Shown piece after piece: positions 8,431 to 16,376 of a stretch of 28,995 bases of DNA; position 1 is the stretch's first letter; each line of letters starts with the position of its first letter. The notes under the pieces are model-generated. The model was given only the letters and a program-made list of their open reading frames with translations. It was not told the DNA's origin and ran no database searches. This DNA comes from JBOCEF01 sp047610385. Lineage in GTDB: Bacteria > Pseudomonadota > Alphaproteobacteria > Rhodobacterales > Rhodobacteraceae. The translations under genes were made by a program, and so were the position numbers. The DNA lies in the NCBI GenBank assembly GCA_047610385.1, contig JBLGAC010000053.1, forward strand, positions 1 to 28,995. The letters run 5' to 3'.

Positions 8431-9027
8431 ATGACCCGGATCTCAATTGCCGCATTTTGCGCCGCAACGCTTGTGTGCGGCCCCCTGTCGGCAGCGCCCA
8501 TGGAATGGGACATCGGCGCCGGTGGCAACGGCCATTGGTATGAACTGATCGCAGGCCCCTCCGTCACCTGGGCTGAGGCTGCGGGCACCGCGGCGGGCCT
8601 GGATCATCTGGGACGCATCGGCCATCTGGCGACGGTGACTTCGGCTGAGGAATGGGCGTTTCTGGTTGATGCCGTGAACCCCGGCGGTGCGCGCGCATGG
8701 CTCGGCGGCTCGGATGCAGCGGACGAAGGCGTGTGGCGCTGGGCGGTCGGTCCCGAGGCGGGAGAGACGTTCTGGATCGGCGGCAGCGGCGGTGTCGCCG
8801 CGGGGTTCCACGCCTGGAACCCGCGTGAGCCGAACAATGCCAGCAATGAGGATTACATGGCCGGTTGGTGGACGCCCGGCCAGTGGAATGACCTTGGCGA
8901 GAGCTGGAGCATTGGCGCTTATGTGGTGGAGTTCAGCGCTGTCGCCGTGCCGGTGCCCGCGTCAATGCCGCTGATGCTGGGGGCGGTCGGCGTGCTGGCG
9001 CTGACCCTGCGCAGACGCAAGGGCTGA
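8431..9027 (+). CDS. Secreted C-type-lectin-like protein with VPLPA-CTERM-type sorting signal
   Basis: The 198-residue protein has three parts. A signal peptide (residues 1-21, likely cleaved in PLSA/APMEW) is followed by a C-type-lectin-like domain (about 33-168). This has the paired features GHLATVTSAEEW, WLGGSD, the EPN tripeptide (133-135) and the WND tripeptide (152-154), which in this fold help bind calcium and sugar. At the C-terminus, VPVPASMPLMLGAVGVLALT followed by RRRK matches the VPLPA-CTERM pattern: short motif, membrane helix, basic tail. In Rhodobacterales such proteins are processed by a dedicated exosortase and go to the cell surface or extracellular matrix; no exosortase is in the window. 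GTG at 8410 is in frame, but ATG at 8431 fits better, with AGGA about 9-10 bases upstream. It ends 6 bases before the convergent glycosyltransferase stop. Confidence 0.82.
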   Translation: MTRISIAAFCAATLVCGPLSAAPMEWDIGAGGNGHWYELIAGPSVTWAEAAGTAAGLDHLGRIGHLATVTSAEEWAFLVDAVNPGGARAWLGGSDAADEGVWRWAVGPEAGETFWIGGSGGVAAGFHAWNPREPNNASNEDYMAGWWTPGQWNDLGESWSIGAYVVEFSAVAVPVPASMPLMLGAVGVLALTLRRRKG

Positions 9028-9033
9028 CCGGGG

Positions 9034-9828
9034 TCAGTCGCGGCGCGCGTCCTCAGCGCGCGCCAACATCTTGGCAATGCGCATGAACCGGGCAAAGGCG
9101 ATGACGGCTGCAAAGGCCACCCCCTTCCAGCCGCCGAAAATATGCCGCCGCCCGATCAGCCCCTTGGCCATCACCAGCGGAAATTCCACCCAGAACCGTG
9201 CCAGCAGCATGGCGCGGGACCGATGGCGCGCGGTCTCAGCCTGAAACGTGGAATAGCGGTTCTGCTTCTCGATCAACGCGTGCCAGGTCAGGAAGGGGAA
9301 ATGGTGGATCGGCGCGCGCAGGCGGTGCAGGGGACCGGTCGTCTCCACCCGGTCAAACAGCGGGTGGTCGCGGTAGCGCCCGGCATCGCGGTGATACAGC
9401 CGCACCACCTCATAATCATTGGCGAAGGGCCGCGGGCGGTCATCGCCGGGATAAACGTTGAGGATGCGTATCCGGAACCCGGCAGGCGCGGGACCGGGAA
9501 TGAGCGCGGCGCGGATTTCCGCGGCAAGCGCGTCGGTCACCACTTCGTCGGCGTCCACATTCAGCAGCCACGGGCCTGTGCACTGATCCTCGGCAAAGCG
9601 CTTTTGCCCGCCGTAGCCGTCAAAATCGCGGGTCAGCACCTTGGCACCCGCTGCCTTGGCAATGGCAACGGTCGCGTCGCGGGACCCGCTGTCGACCACG
9701 ATCACCTCCTCAGCCAACCCATGAAGGGCGGCGAGGGTGCGCCCAAGGCGGGCCGCCTCGTCCTTGACGATCAGGAACGCGGACAGACCGGGCACAGGGC
9801 CGGGCGGCGGCTTGGGGGCGGATGTCAC
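9034..9828 (-). CDS. GT2 glycosyltransferase, WaaE/KdtX-like
   Basis: This 264-residue family 2 glycosyltransferase probably adds a sugar to lipopolysaccharide core or a similar surface glycan on the cytoplasmic face of the inner membrane. The GT-A fold is shown by LSAFLIVKDEAARLGRTL, EEVIVVDSGSRDAT (nucleotide-sugar Asp) and the metal-binding NVDADE (90-95). The downstream segments YEVVRLYHRD, YRDHPLFDRV and HHFPFLTWHALIEKQNRYS are typical of the WaaE/KdtX group. A C-terminal hydrophobic stretch (FGGWKGVAFAAVIAFARF) may touch the membrane. The start is GTG at 9828 with GAGGAGAGA upstream. It is convergent with the lectin-like gene and divergent from sat-cysC. Acceptor and donor sugars cannot be read from sequence. 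Confidence 0.82.
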   Translation of the reverse strand: MTSAPKPPPGPVPGLSAFLIVKDEAARLGRTLAALHGLAEEVIVVDSGSRDATVAIAKAAGAKVLTRDFDGYGGQKRFAEDQCTGPWLLNVDADEVVTDALAAEIRAALIPGPAPAGFRIRILNVYPGDDRPRPFANDYEVVRLYHRDAGRYRDHPLFDRVETTGPLHRLRAPIHHFPFLTWHALIEKQNRYSTFQAETARHRSRAMLLARFWVEFPLVMAKGLIGRRHIFGGWKGVAFAAVIAFARFMRIAKMLARAEDARRD

Positions 9829-10163
9829 GCGCGGTGTCTCTCCTCAGCGCGCTTCGGGGCGCCGGTTCCGGGGGGCAATCATAGGGGCGGGGACTGGCGC
9901 AGGCCATGGGTGATTCTCTGCGCGCCCAAACCGGGCCGCCGCGCCCGCCGCACCATTGTTTCGCCCGCGGACGGGTTTGTGGAACTTCGTTCGCCGCTGC
10001 GCGCGCCTGCGTCGCGACGCCGCTGTCACCCGCGATGCCGCGCCGCAGCAGATCGGGGTCTGTGTTGTTGTTCTTTCAATCGCTGATGGGGTATTGCGTG
10101 CATCGACACCGTATTGAAACGACGCGGAGCGCCCTTGCGCCCCGATCAGCCCGAGAGAGCGAC
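9829..10163. other. Divergent intergenic region before sat-cysC
   Basis: The region holds the promoters of both neighbours. An open frame extends the sat gene upstream to 9906, but its sequence is Arg/Pro-rich and unlike Sat proteins. A spaced inverted repeat TTTCAAT (10074-10080) and ATTGAAA (10113-10119) lies 45 bases before the sat start, and a weak TTGTTC/TATTGC promoter-like pair overlaps it. Neither is strong enough to call. Confidence 0.35.
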
Positions 10164-11867
10164 ATGACCTTCAGCAACAATGCGCCGATCCCAGAACTGT
10201 TCGTATCGCCGGAGAGCGCTGCGAAACTGAAGGTTGAGGCCGGAAATCTTCCGTCCTGGGATCTGACCGAGCGTCAGGTCTGCGATCTCGAACTGCTGAT
10301 GAATGGTGGCTTCAACCCGCTCAAGGGCTTCATGTCTGAGGCTGATTACGACAGCGTTGTTGAGACGATGCGCTTGGCGGATGGGTCGCTCTGGCCGATG
10401 CCGATCACGCTCGACGTCTCCGAAGATTTCGCCAAAATCGTGGAGCCGGGGCAGGACATCGCCCTGCGCGACGCTGAGGGCGTGATCCTCGCGATTCTGT
10501 CGGTCACTGACGCCTGGACCCCGAACAAACCGCGCGAGGCCGAGATGGTCTTTGGCGCCGATGATCTCGCGCATCCGGCGGTCAACTACCTGCACCACCA
10601 GGCGGGCAAGGTCTATCTGGGCGGCCCGATCACCGGCATCCAGGCGCCGGTGCATTATGATTACCGCTCACGCCGTGACACGCCGAACGAATTGCGCGCC
10701 TTCTTCCGCAAAATGGGCTGGCGCCGGATTGTGGCGTTCCAGACGCGCAACCCGCTGCACCGCGCGCATCAGGAACTAACCTTCCGCGCCGCACGCGAAG
10801 CGCAGGCCAACCTGCTGATCCACCCCGTCGTTGGCATGACCAAGCCGGGCGACATCGACCATTTCACCCGCGTGCGCTGCTATGAGGCCGTGCTCGACAA
10901 ATATCCCCAGTCGACCACGTCGCTGTCGCTGCTTAATCTTGCGATGCGCATGGCTGGCCCGCGCGAAGCGCTGTGGCATGCTCTGATTCGCCGCAACCAT
11001 GGCTGCACCCACTTCATCGTTGGGCGCGATCATGCCGGTCCGGGCAAGAATTCGGCTGGTGAGGATTTCTACGGCCCCTATGATGCGCAGGAATTGGTGA
11101 CCCAGTTCGCCGACGAAATTGGCATTGAGATGCTGCCCTTCAAGCACATGGTTTATGTGCAGGAAAAGGCGCAGTACGAACCCGCGGATGAGGTCGAAAA
11201 GGGCATGACTGTCCTCAACATCTCAGGCACTGAACTGCGCCGTCGTCTGTCCGAAGGGCTGGAGATCCCTGAGTGGTTCTCATTCCCCGAAGTGGTCAAA
11301 GAACTGCGCCGCACCAAGCCGCCGCGCGCCCAGCAGGGCTTCACGGTGTTTCTGACCGGGCTGTCAGGGTCAGGCAAATCGACCATCGCCAACGCGCTGA
11401 TGGTGAAGCTGATGGAGCTGGGCGGTCGCCCGGTGACGCTGCTTGACGGCGATGTGGTGCGCAAGCATCTGTCGTCGGAGCTCGGATTCTCAAAAGAGCA
11501 CCGCGACATCAACATCAAGCGCATCGGTTATGTGGCGTCTGAGATCACCAAGAACGGCGGCATTGCGATCTGCGCGCCGATCGCGCCCTACACCGCCACC
11601 CGCCGCGCGGTGCGTGAGATGATCGAATCCTACGGTGCCTTCGTCGAGGTCCATGTGGCGACCTCGCTTGAGGAATGCGAACGCCGCGACCGCAAGGGTC
11701 TTTATAAGCTGGCGCGTGAGGGTAAGATCAAGGAATTCACCGGGATTTCAGACCCCTATGAGGCGCCAACCGCCGCCGAACTGGTGGTCGAAACCGAAGG
11801 CGCTGAGGTGGACAACTGCGCCCACCGTGTGCTGCTGAAGCTTGAAAGCCTTGGCCTTATCAACTGA
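10164..11867 (+). CDS. sat-cysC: Bifunctional sulfate adenylyltransferase / adenylylsulfate kinase (Sat-CysC)
   Basis: The 567-residue fusion activates sulfate in two steps: ATP sulfurylase makes APS, and APS kinase phosphorylates it to PAPS for assimilation or sulfation. Residues 1-385 are a homo-oligomeric-type ATP sulfurylase with the PUA-like N-terminus, the nucleotide-binding FQTRNPLHRAHQ (192-203) and VGRDHAGPG (286-294). Residues 392-567 are an APS kinase with an intact P-loop TGLSGSGKST (398-407), LLDGDVVRKHL (427-436) and the substrate lid FTGISDPYEAP (525-535). Both active sites look complete. The order is Sat then CysC, opposite to animal PAPS synthases. The start is ATG at 10164, after a GAGAG box and where Sat homology begins; the open frame runs further upstream without homology. 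A strong terminator follows, so it is probably monocistronic. Confidence 0.95.
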   Translation: MTFSNNAPIPELFVSPESAAKLKVEAGNLPSWDLTERQVCDLELLMNGGFNPLKGFMSEADYDSVVETMRLADGSLWPMPITLDVSEDFAKIVEPGQDIALRDAEGVILAILSVTDAWTPNKPREAEMVFGADDLAHPAVNYLHHQAGKVYLGGPITGIQAPVHYDYRSRRDTPNELRAFFRKMGWRRIVAFQTRNPLHRAHQELTFRAAREAQANLLIHPVVGMTKPGDIDHFTRVRCYEAVLDKYPQSTTSLSLLNLAMRMAGPREALWHALIRRNHGCTHFIVGRDHAGPGKNSAGEDFYGPYDAQELVTQFADEIGIEMLPFKHMVYVQEKAQYEPADEVEKGMTVLNISGTELRRRLSEGLEIPEWFSFPEVVKELRRTKPPRAQQGFTVFLTGLSGSGKSTIANALMVKLMELGGRPVTLLDGDVVRKHLSSELGFSKEHRDINIKRIGYVASEITKNGGIAICAPIAPYTATRRAVREMIESYGAFVEVHVATSLEECERRDRKGLYKLAREGKIKEFTGISDPYEAPTAAELVVETEGAEVDNCAHRVLLKLESLGLIN

Positions 11868-11894
11868 TCCCCAAGCCTGCGTGCGGACCGCAAA

Positions 11895-11923
11895 GGGCGG
11901 CGCGAAAGCGCCGCCCTTTTTTT
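11895..11923 (+). terminator. Rho-independent terminator of sat-cysC
   Basis: A perfect nine-base-pair GC stem (GGGCGGCGC and GCGCCGCCC) encloses a GAAA tetraloop and is followed by seven T residues. It lies 27 bases after the stop codon. Confidence 0.93.
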
Positions 11924-12097
11924 ATCGCGGCGGTTCCAGAGAAATCTGCACACCTGCACGAAATTTGATGAAATCGGCAGATGAGCGGCTGTTCATCGGA
12001 TTCCGTTAGTCATTGAAAAACACCTCCCCGCGATACTCGCGTCGTGCGTTGGCCACGGCAGGCGCGACAGGACCAAAAGTCAGGAGGATCGTCGCTG

Positions 12098-13150
12098 ATG
12101 AACGCACCTGTGGAAACGGGACAGATCGGCGAGGCTGAGATCGCCTTTGATGCAGCCCATGGCACGGCGCTCGCCGCCATAGAGGAAGCTGTGCGCCGGG
12201 GCATTCCGCCAGAACCTCGGGCATTTGAGGTTTTGTTCCGCTATGTCAGCGAGCCTGAAGATCCTGTCAGCAAGATGGTCGAGGTTGTCTTTGCCGACGA
12301 AGAAAAACCGGCGCTGTCCGCGATTGAACGTATTTACGAAGAACATATGACCCTTGGCCGGCAGCCTGTGCGCGTGTTGCGCATCGGAGAGCGGTTGGAC
12401 AGTGAATTGCAGGACATTGCTGAGCTGGTCGCGGAGCGGGTCAAATCGGATGGCCAATTCGTTGGACAGTTGGCGCGCGCACGCGATGGGTTTTCGGTGC
12501 TCTCACGCCCATCCACCGTCAAGCAGACGCTGCGCGATCTTGTCGAGAATTCAGAGCGTTACCAAGCCCGCGTGACCCGTTTCGCCACGGATCTGGAGGC
12601 CGCGCATCGCGAGGTCGAAGACCTGACGCGTGAGTTGAAACTGGTGCGTGAAAGCGCGTTCCTCGACCATCTCACCGGGGTCCCGAATCGACGACGCCTT
12701 GATGCGGTGCTGGAGACCGAGATTTCCGCGACCGAATCCCGTGGCCCGATGTGCTTTGTGCTGGGCGATCTGGACCACTTCAAAAAGCTCAATGACAAAT
12801 ACGGCCATGCGGTCGGGGACTCGGTGTTGAAGCAATTCGCCAAGATCCTGCGCCAGAACGTAAAGGGCAAGGACACGCCCGCCCGCTGGGGCGGTGAGGA
12901 ATTCGCGCTGGTTCTGCCAGCCACCAACCTGATCGGCGCGCGCCACATCACGGAACGCATCCGCCAACAGCTCGCCGGCCGCGATTTTGTGATCACCGGC
13001 ACCCGTGAGCCGATCGGCATCGTCACCGCATCCTTTGGCCTGACGCAGCTGCGCGTGGGCGAAACTGCGGCCGATCTTGTCGGGCGCGCCGACAAACTCC
13101 TCTATGAGGCCAAGGAAAGTGGCCGCAACCGGGTGGTGAGCAGGGAGTGA
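12098..13150 (+). CDS. Diguanylate cyclase (GGDEF domain)
   Basis: The 350-residue protein is predicted to make cyclic di-GMP from two GTP. The C-terminal GGDEF domain (about 187-350) is complete: DHLTGVPNRRRLD (190-202), the metal and substrate segment LGDLDHFKKLNDKYGHAVGD (222-241), the catalytic GGEEF (265-269) and ASFGLTQL. The usual inhibitory I-site RxxD is KGKD (256-259), so feedback inhibition by c-di-GMP may be weak. The N-terminal 185 residues form an all-helical, soluble, probably sensory or dimerising region that I do not recognise, ending in a likely coiled coil (about 150-187). No membrane segment is seen. ATG at 12098 has AGGAGG ten bases upstream; the open frame extends to 12044 without support. 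Confidence 0.9.
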   Translation: MNAPVETGQIGEAEIAFDAAHGTALAAIEEAVRRGIPPEPRAFEVLFRYVSEPEDPVSKMVEVVFADEEKPALSAIERIYEEHMTLGRQPVRVLRIGERLDSELQDIAELVAERVKSDGQFVGQLARARDGFSVLSRPSTVKQTLRDLVENSERYQARVTRFATDLEAAHREVEDLTRELKLVRESAFLDHLTGVPNRRRLDAVLETEISATESRGPMCFVLGDLDHFKKLNDKYGHAVGDSVLKQFAKILRQNVKGKDTPARWGGEEFALVLPATNLIGARHITERIRQQLAGRDFVITGTREPIGIVTASFGLTQLRVGETAADLVGRADKLLYEAKESGRNRVVSRE

Positions 13151-13471
13151 CCTGCGCCGCGTCTCCGCCCGCGGGCAAGGTGCGGGTTTCAACGGGCTGA
13201 TTTGGGCGACCATGCACAGCGCATCGTGGAGCTGCCGCCGGTCCTGCGCACTCAGCTTTTGGGCGATCTGCGCCCGAACCAGGCTGCGTGCATTGGCGAT
13301 CGGCCCGCAGCGGTCGGTTTCATCGGTCATCATGCGCGCCGTGCCGGGACTGGTGAGACGGCCACGACGTGTGAACAGCCCAGACTGCGCGCTGCTGGTC
13401 AGCGCCCGCCAAACCTGGCGATTGATGGCCTGTGGGACGCTTTCTGGCAGCGTAAGGCGGCTGGCGGGCAT
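13151..13471 (-). other. Coding-like minus-strand stretch, uncertain gene
   Basis: The gap between the diguanylate cyclase and the next plus-strand gene reads well as protein on the minus strand from ATG 13471. It gives a helical, polar sequence (ASRLTLPESVPQAINRQVW, then LFTRRGRLTSPGTARMM and AQIAQKLSAQDRRQLHDAL). The frame has no stop before the cyclase and continues antisense into it as far as 12551. So either this is a real gene with a long antisense overlap, or a gene that has lost its stop, or an accident of GC-rich codons. I recognise no family. A weak AGGCAAGA lies before the ATG. Confidence 0.3.
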
Positions 13472-13588
13472 GGGCGCGGTTTTCTTGCCTGAACGCGGTG
13501 GGCGGGCCGAAAGCGCATGCCGACGTTGACAGCGCAGGCCCGGCAGCCGACATAATTGCTGATTGCAGATGAACCGAAAGGCGGCACC

Positions 13589-13897
13589 ATGGCCGATCAA
13601 CGCCCCCCACCCGCGAAGGTAGATGCGCTCGATCCGCGCGGCGTGATCGGTGAGGCTTATCGCATAGACGGGATCACGCCCGAAGATTGCCGCTCGATCT
13701 TTTTCGATTGGGCGCTGGGACGCGGTGAAGCCGAAGGTGACCCGGATGCGGCGGCGGGGCTGCTCGCGCGTCATGAACCGGCCTATCCCGACCATCCGAT
13801 GACCGAGGTGCTGCGCGAAGGGCGCCGAGAGCTGCGCCCGCCCGCCCGGCGTCGTGGCCGCCAGCGACCCGGCGGGCAGGGCGATGTGCCCCGCTGA
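13589..13897 (+). CDS. Small conserved hypothetical protein
   Basis: The 102-residue soluble, acidic protein has features I associate with a small uncharacterised Rhodobacterales family: LDPRGVIGEAYRIDGIT near residue 14, CRSIFFDWAL (about 34-43) and YPDHPMTEVLREG (about 66-78). It ends in an Arg/Pro/Gly-rich tail from about residue 82. There is no signal peptide or membrane segment. ATG at 13589 has AAAGG about 9 bases upstream; the open frame starts earlier at 13556. No operon partner is obvious, since the upstream 130 bases hold no plus-strand gene and downstream is gene-free. No function can be assigned. Confidence 0.65.
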   Translation: MADQRPPPAKVDALDPRGVIGEAYRIDGITPEDCRSIFFDWALGRGEAEGDPDAAAGLLARHEPAYPDHPMTEVLREGRRELRPPARRRGRQRPGGQGDVPR

Positions 13898-14844
13898 CAG
13901 TGACGCTGAGGGCGCACGTTAGTATTAAACCCTCAGATCCATTGGAAAATGGCGAAGCTGGCGCATGAGATGTGATTGATCTTATTGGCCGTTTGAACAG
14001 CGCTTAGTCTGCGTGTTTCATACCGCTGTGATCCGTGGCGTGGCTGAGGCTGCCTGCCTGCTCATCCTTGCCTCTGCCCCTGTCGATGAGGACGCGCGCC
14101 GCAGCTTTGCGCCGGGACTGAGCTTTCATCTGGCCAGCGCCGCGTTGGCCGGGGAAATCGCAGTCATCAACGGCCCTGACAATCTTGGCGCGCACGCCGA
14201 TCAGCGTTGTTGACGCAGACATCCTGTGCATGTTCGGTGTCGCCAGCCTGTGGAATGGCGCCATGTCGACGTTGGTGCGCACAGGCTCTTGAATCGGCTT
14301 CACGCATCTTTCTGCGGAGCTGCAGTTGCCGATGGGGCGGCGATGTGGCTTGCGGATATCGGCATGATCGGCGTTCCCGCGGCCAGCCCTTTGCTGAAAA
14401 TGGGGCACTCGAATGCCGAGCTGAAGCGCAGTCACGGTCTTGCCTGATGTACGGCGCCCGATGGCCCGTGAGGAAATATTCGTGAGCCTTGTTCGCGGTC
14501 AGGTCACTGCTTGGTGCCCATGGGGGAAATATGTGGATATAAATTTATCTAAGTAAAAAATTACTCACTGAACTTTATGACGCCTTTTTGAAATTTTTTC
14601 AAATACGTTTCATGTTTTTAAACTATCATCCAAACTATTAATATATTTAGTAGGATATTATTTCTGTAGTGAAATCTGTATCGGGTGAAAGTTATGCCCA
14701 ATATCACATTTGGCGATCTGGAAATTTAGATCACTGATCATAAATATCGCACCAATCCCCAATCCAAGACATCGGTGAATCTGAGCGCCAAGCGGTCCCT
14801 GACTGATCCCGGCAAAGCTGAAACCAGATTGCACCATTTATGAC
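13898..14844. other. Gene-poor stretch with an AT-rich core
   Basis: No recognisable gene is present. At 14004-14460 both strands hold medium open frames that overlap and have no known domain; they may be degraded coding DNA. From about 14520 to 14660 the DNA is strongly AT-rich, resembling the island at the left end. A plus-strand 49-codon frame (ATG 14694, stop 14841-14843, with GGGTGAAAG just upstream) is broken by one TAG at 14727-14729 and looks like a small decayed gene. Confidence 0.4.
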
Positions 14845-14879
14845 AAAGGGCTGGCCCCCCGCGGGGGCCAGCCCTTTTT
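14845..14879 (-). terminator. Intrinsic terminator of the aspartate aminotransferase gene
   Basis: A very strong hairpin (AAAGGGCTGGCCCCC paired with GGGGGCCAGCCCTTT) lies 25 bases beyond the minus-strand stop. A- and T-runs on its two sides mean it can work in both directions; the longer T-run is on the plus strand. Confidence 0.85.
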
Positions 14880-14903
14880 GGCTCAGCGCCCGGGCACTTC
14901 CAA

Positions 14904-16106
14904 TCAGCTCAGCGCGGCGCAGAACCGCTGGATGCGGGTGCAGGCCTCGGTCAGCGCCTCATCGAAGGTGGCGTAGGACACGCGGAACGCCGGGGATGCG
15001 CCGAAGGCCGCGCCATGGACCACCGCCACGCCTTCGGTTTCCAGCAGCTCGCCGGCAAAATCCTCGTCGGTTTCGATGACCTTGCCGGACGGCGTGGTCT
15101 TGCCGATCAGCCCCTTGATCGAGGGGTACACATAGAACGCGCCCTCGGGCTCGGGGCACTCCATGCCGTCGATCGCGCGCAGCATTCCGACCACCAGATC
15201 GCGGCGGCGGCGGAAATGGGTCAGACGCTCGGCCAGAAAATCCTGCGGGCCGGTCAGCGCCTCAAGGGCGGCGTACTGGCTGATTGAGCAGGGGTTTGAT
15301 GTGCTCTGCGACTGGATTTTGCCCATCGCCTTGATCAATTCCACCGGCCCGGCAGCATAACCGATGCGCCAGCCGGTCATGGCATAGGCCTTGGACACGC
15401 CGTTGCAGGTCAGCGTGCGGTCATAAAGACCCGGCTCTACCTGCGCGGGGGTGCAGAACACGAAGGGCGCGTAGCTCAGGTGCTCATACATGTCGTCGGA
15501 CATGATCCAGACATGCGGATGGCGCATCAGCACGTCGGTCAGCGCCTTCAGCTCATCGCGCGTGTATCCCGCGCCCGTCGGGTTGGACGGAGAGTTGAAG
15601 ATCAGCCATTTGGACTTGGGCGTGATCGCGGCCTCAAGCTGGGCGGGGGTGATTTTGAAGCCACTTTCGATCCCGGCCTCAACGGCGACGGGTTCGCCGC
15701 CCGCAAGCAGCACCATGTCGGGATACGACACCCAGTAGGGCGCGGGGATGATCACCTCATCGCCGGGGTTCAGGGTCGCGACCAGCGCGTTGTACAGGAT
15801 CTGCTTGCCGCCGGTGCCGACGGTGACCTGCGCGGGGGTGTAGGTCAGTTCATTTTCGCGCAGGAACTTGTCGCAGATCGCCTGCTTCAGCTCTGGGATG
15901 CCGTCGACGGCGGTGTATTTGGTTTTGCCCTCGTCGATGGCGCGCTTGGCGGCGTCCTTGATGTTCTGGGGCGTGTCGAAATCGGGCTCTCCGGCGCCGA
16001 GACCGATCACATCCCGGCCCGCGGCCTTAAGCTCACGCGCCTTGCTGGTCACCGCGATGGTGGCCGAGGGTTTCACGCGTGCGAGGCTGTCGGCGAGGAA
16101 TGCCAT
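14904..16106 (-). CDS. aatA: Aspartate aminotransferase (class I, PLP-dependent)
   Basis: The 400-residue cytoplasmic enzyme moves the amino group between aspartate and 2-oxoglutarate. It is a fold-type I aminotransferase of the Ib (Thermus/Rhizobium AatA) type, shown by GLGAGEPDFDTP (35-46), TKYTAVDG (62-69), NSPSNPTGAGY with the conserved Asn (171-181), SDDMYEHL with the PLP-ring Asp (203-210) and the Schiff-base Lys in CNGVSKAYAMTGWRIGYAAG (Lys239). The length is standard for the family. ATG at 16106 has GGGAG upstream; the in-frame extension to 16268 lacks homology. It stands alone and has its own terminator. Some family members also act on aromatic acids or prephenate, so exact substrate range is inferred. 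Confidence 0.92.
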   Translation of the reverse strand: MAFLADSLARVKPSATIAVTSKARELKAAGRDVIGLGAGEPDFDTPQNIKDAAKRAIDEGKTKYTAVDGIPELKQAICDKFLRENELTYTPAQVTVGTGGKQILYNALVATLNPGDEVIIPAPYWVSYPDMVLLAGGEPVAVEAGIESGFKITPAQLEAAITPKSKWLIFNSPSNPTGAGYTRDELKALTDVLMRHPHVWIMSDDMYEHLSYAPFVFCTPAQVEPGLYDRTLTCNGVSKAYAMTGWRIGYAAGPVELIKAMGKIQSQSTSNPCSISQYAALEALTGPQDFLAERLTHFRRRRDLVVGMLRAIDGMECPEPEGAFYVYPSIKGLIGKTTPSGKVIETDEDFAGELLETEGVAVVHGAAFGASPAFRVSYATFDEALTEACTRIQRFCAALS

Positions 16107-16376
16107 GGGGAGGTCTCCCTGTTTCTGGCGGTCATGAAATGGCGTCCGGCGGCACCTTAGCCGCGCCGGGACAGGCGTGTTTACGCCGATGCCGGACATG
16201 GAGCAAGCGATGCACGCCAGCGCGACAGGCCGCAACCGCCTTGTCCGCCGAGCTGAAGCTTGCAGCATTCACACGTGTTCAGCGTTGCGGCGCAATATGG
16301 TTGCACCAGGCGCATCTTGCCGTGTGCCGTCATCTGCGCGCTTTCGTCGCCCGGCCTGAACCCATGGCCCACATCG

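Noticed and set aside
12551..13795. The whole 414-codon minus-strand frame as one gene
   Set aside because: Most of it is antisense to the diguanylate cyclase and the small hypothetical gene; only the middle part looks coding and is listed separately with low confidence.
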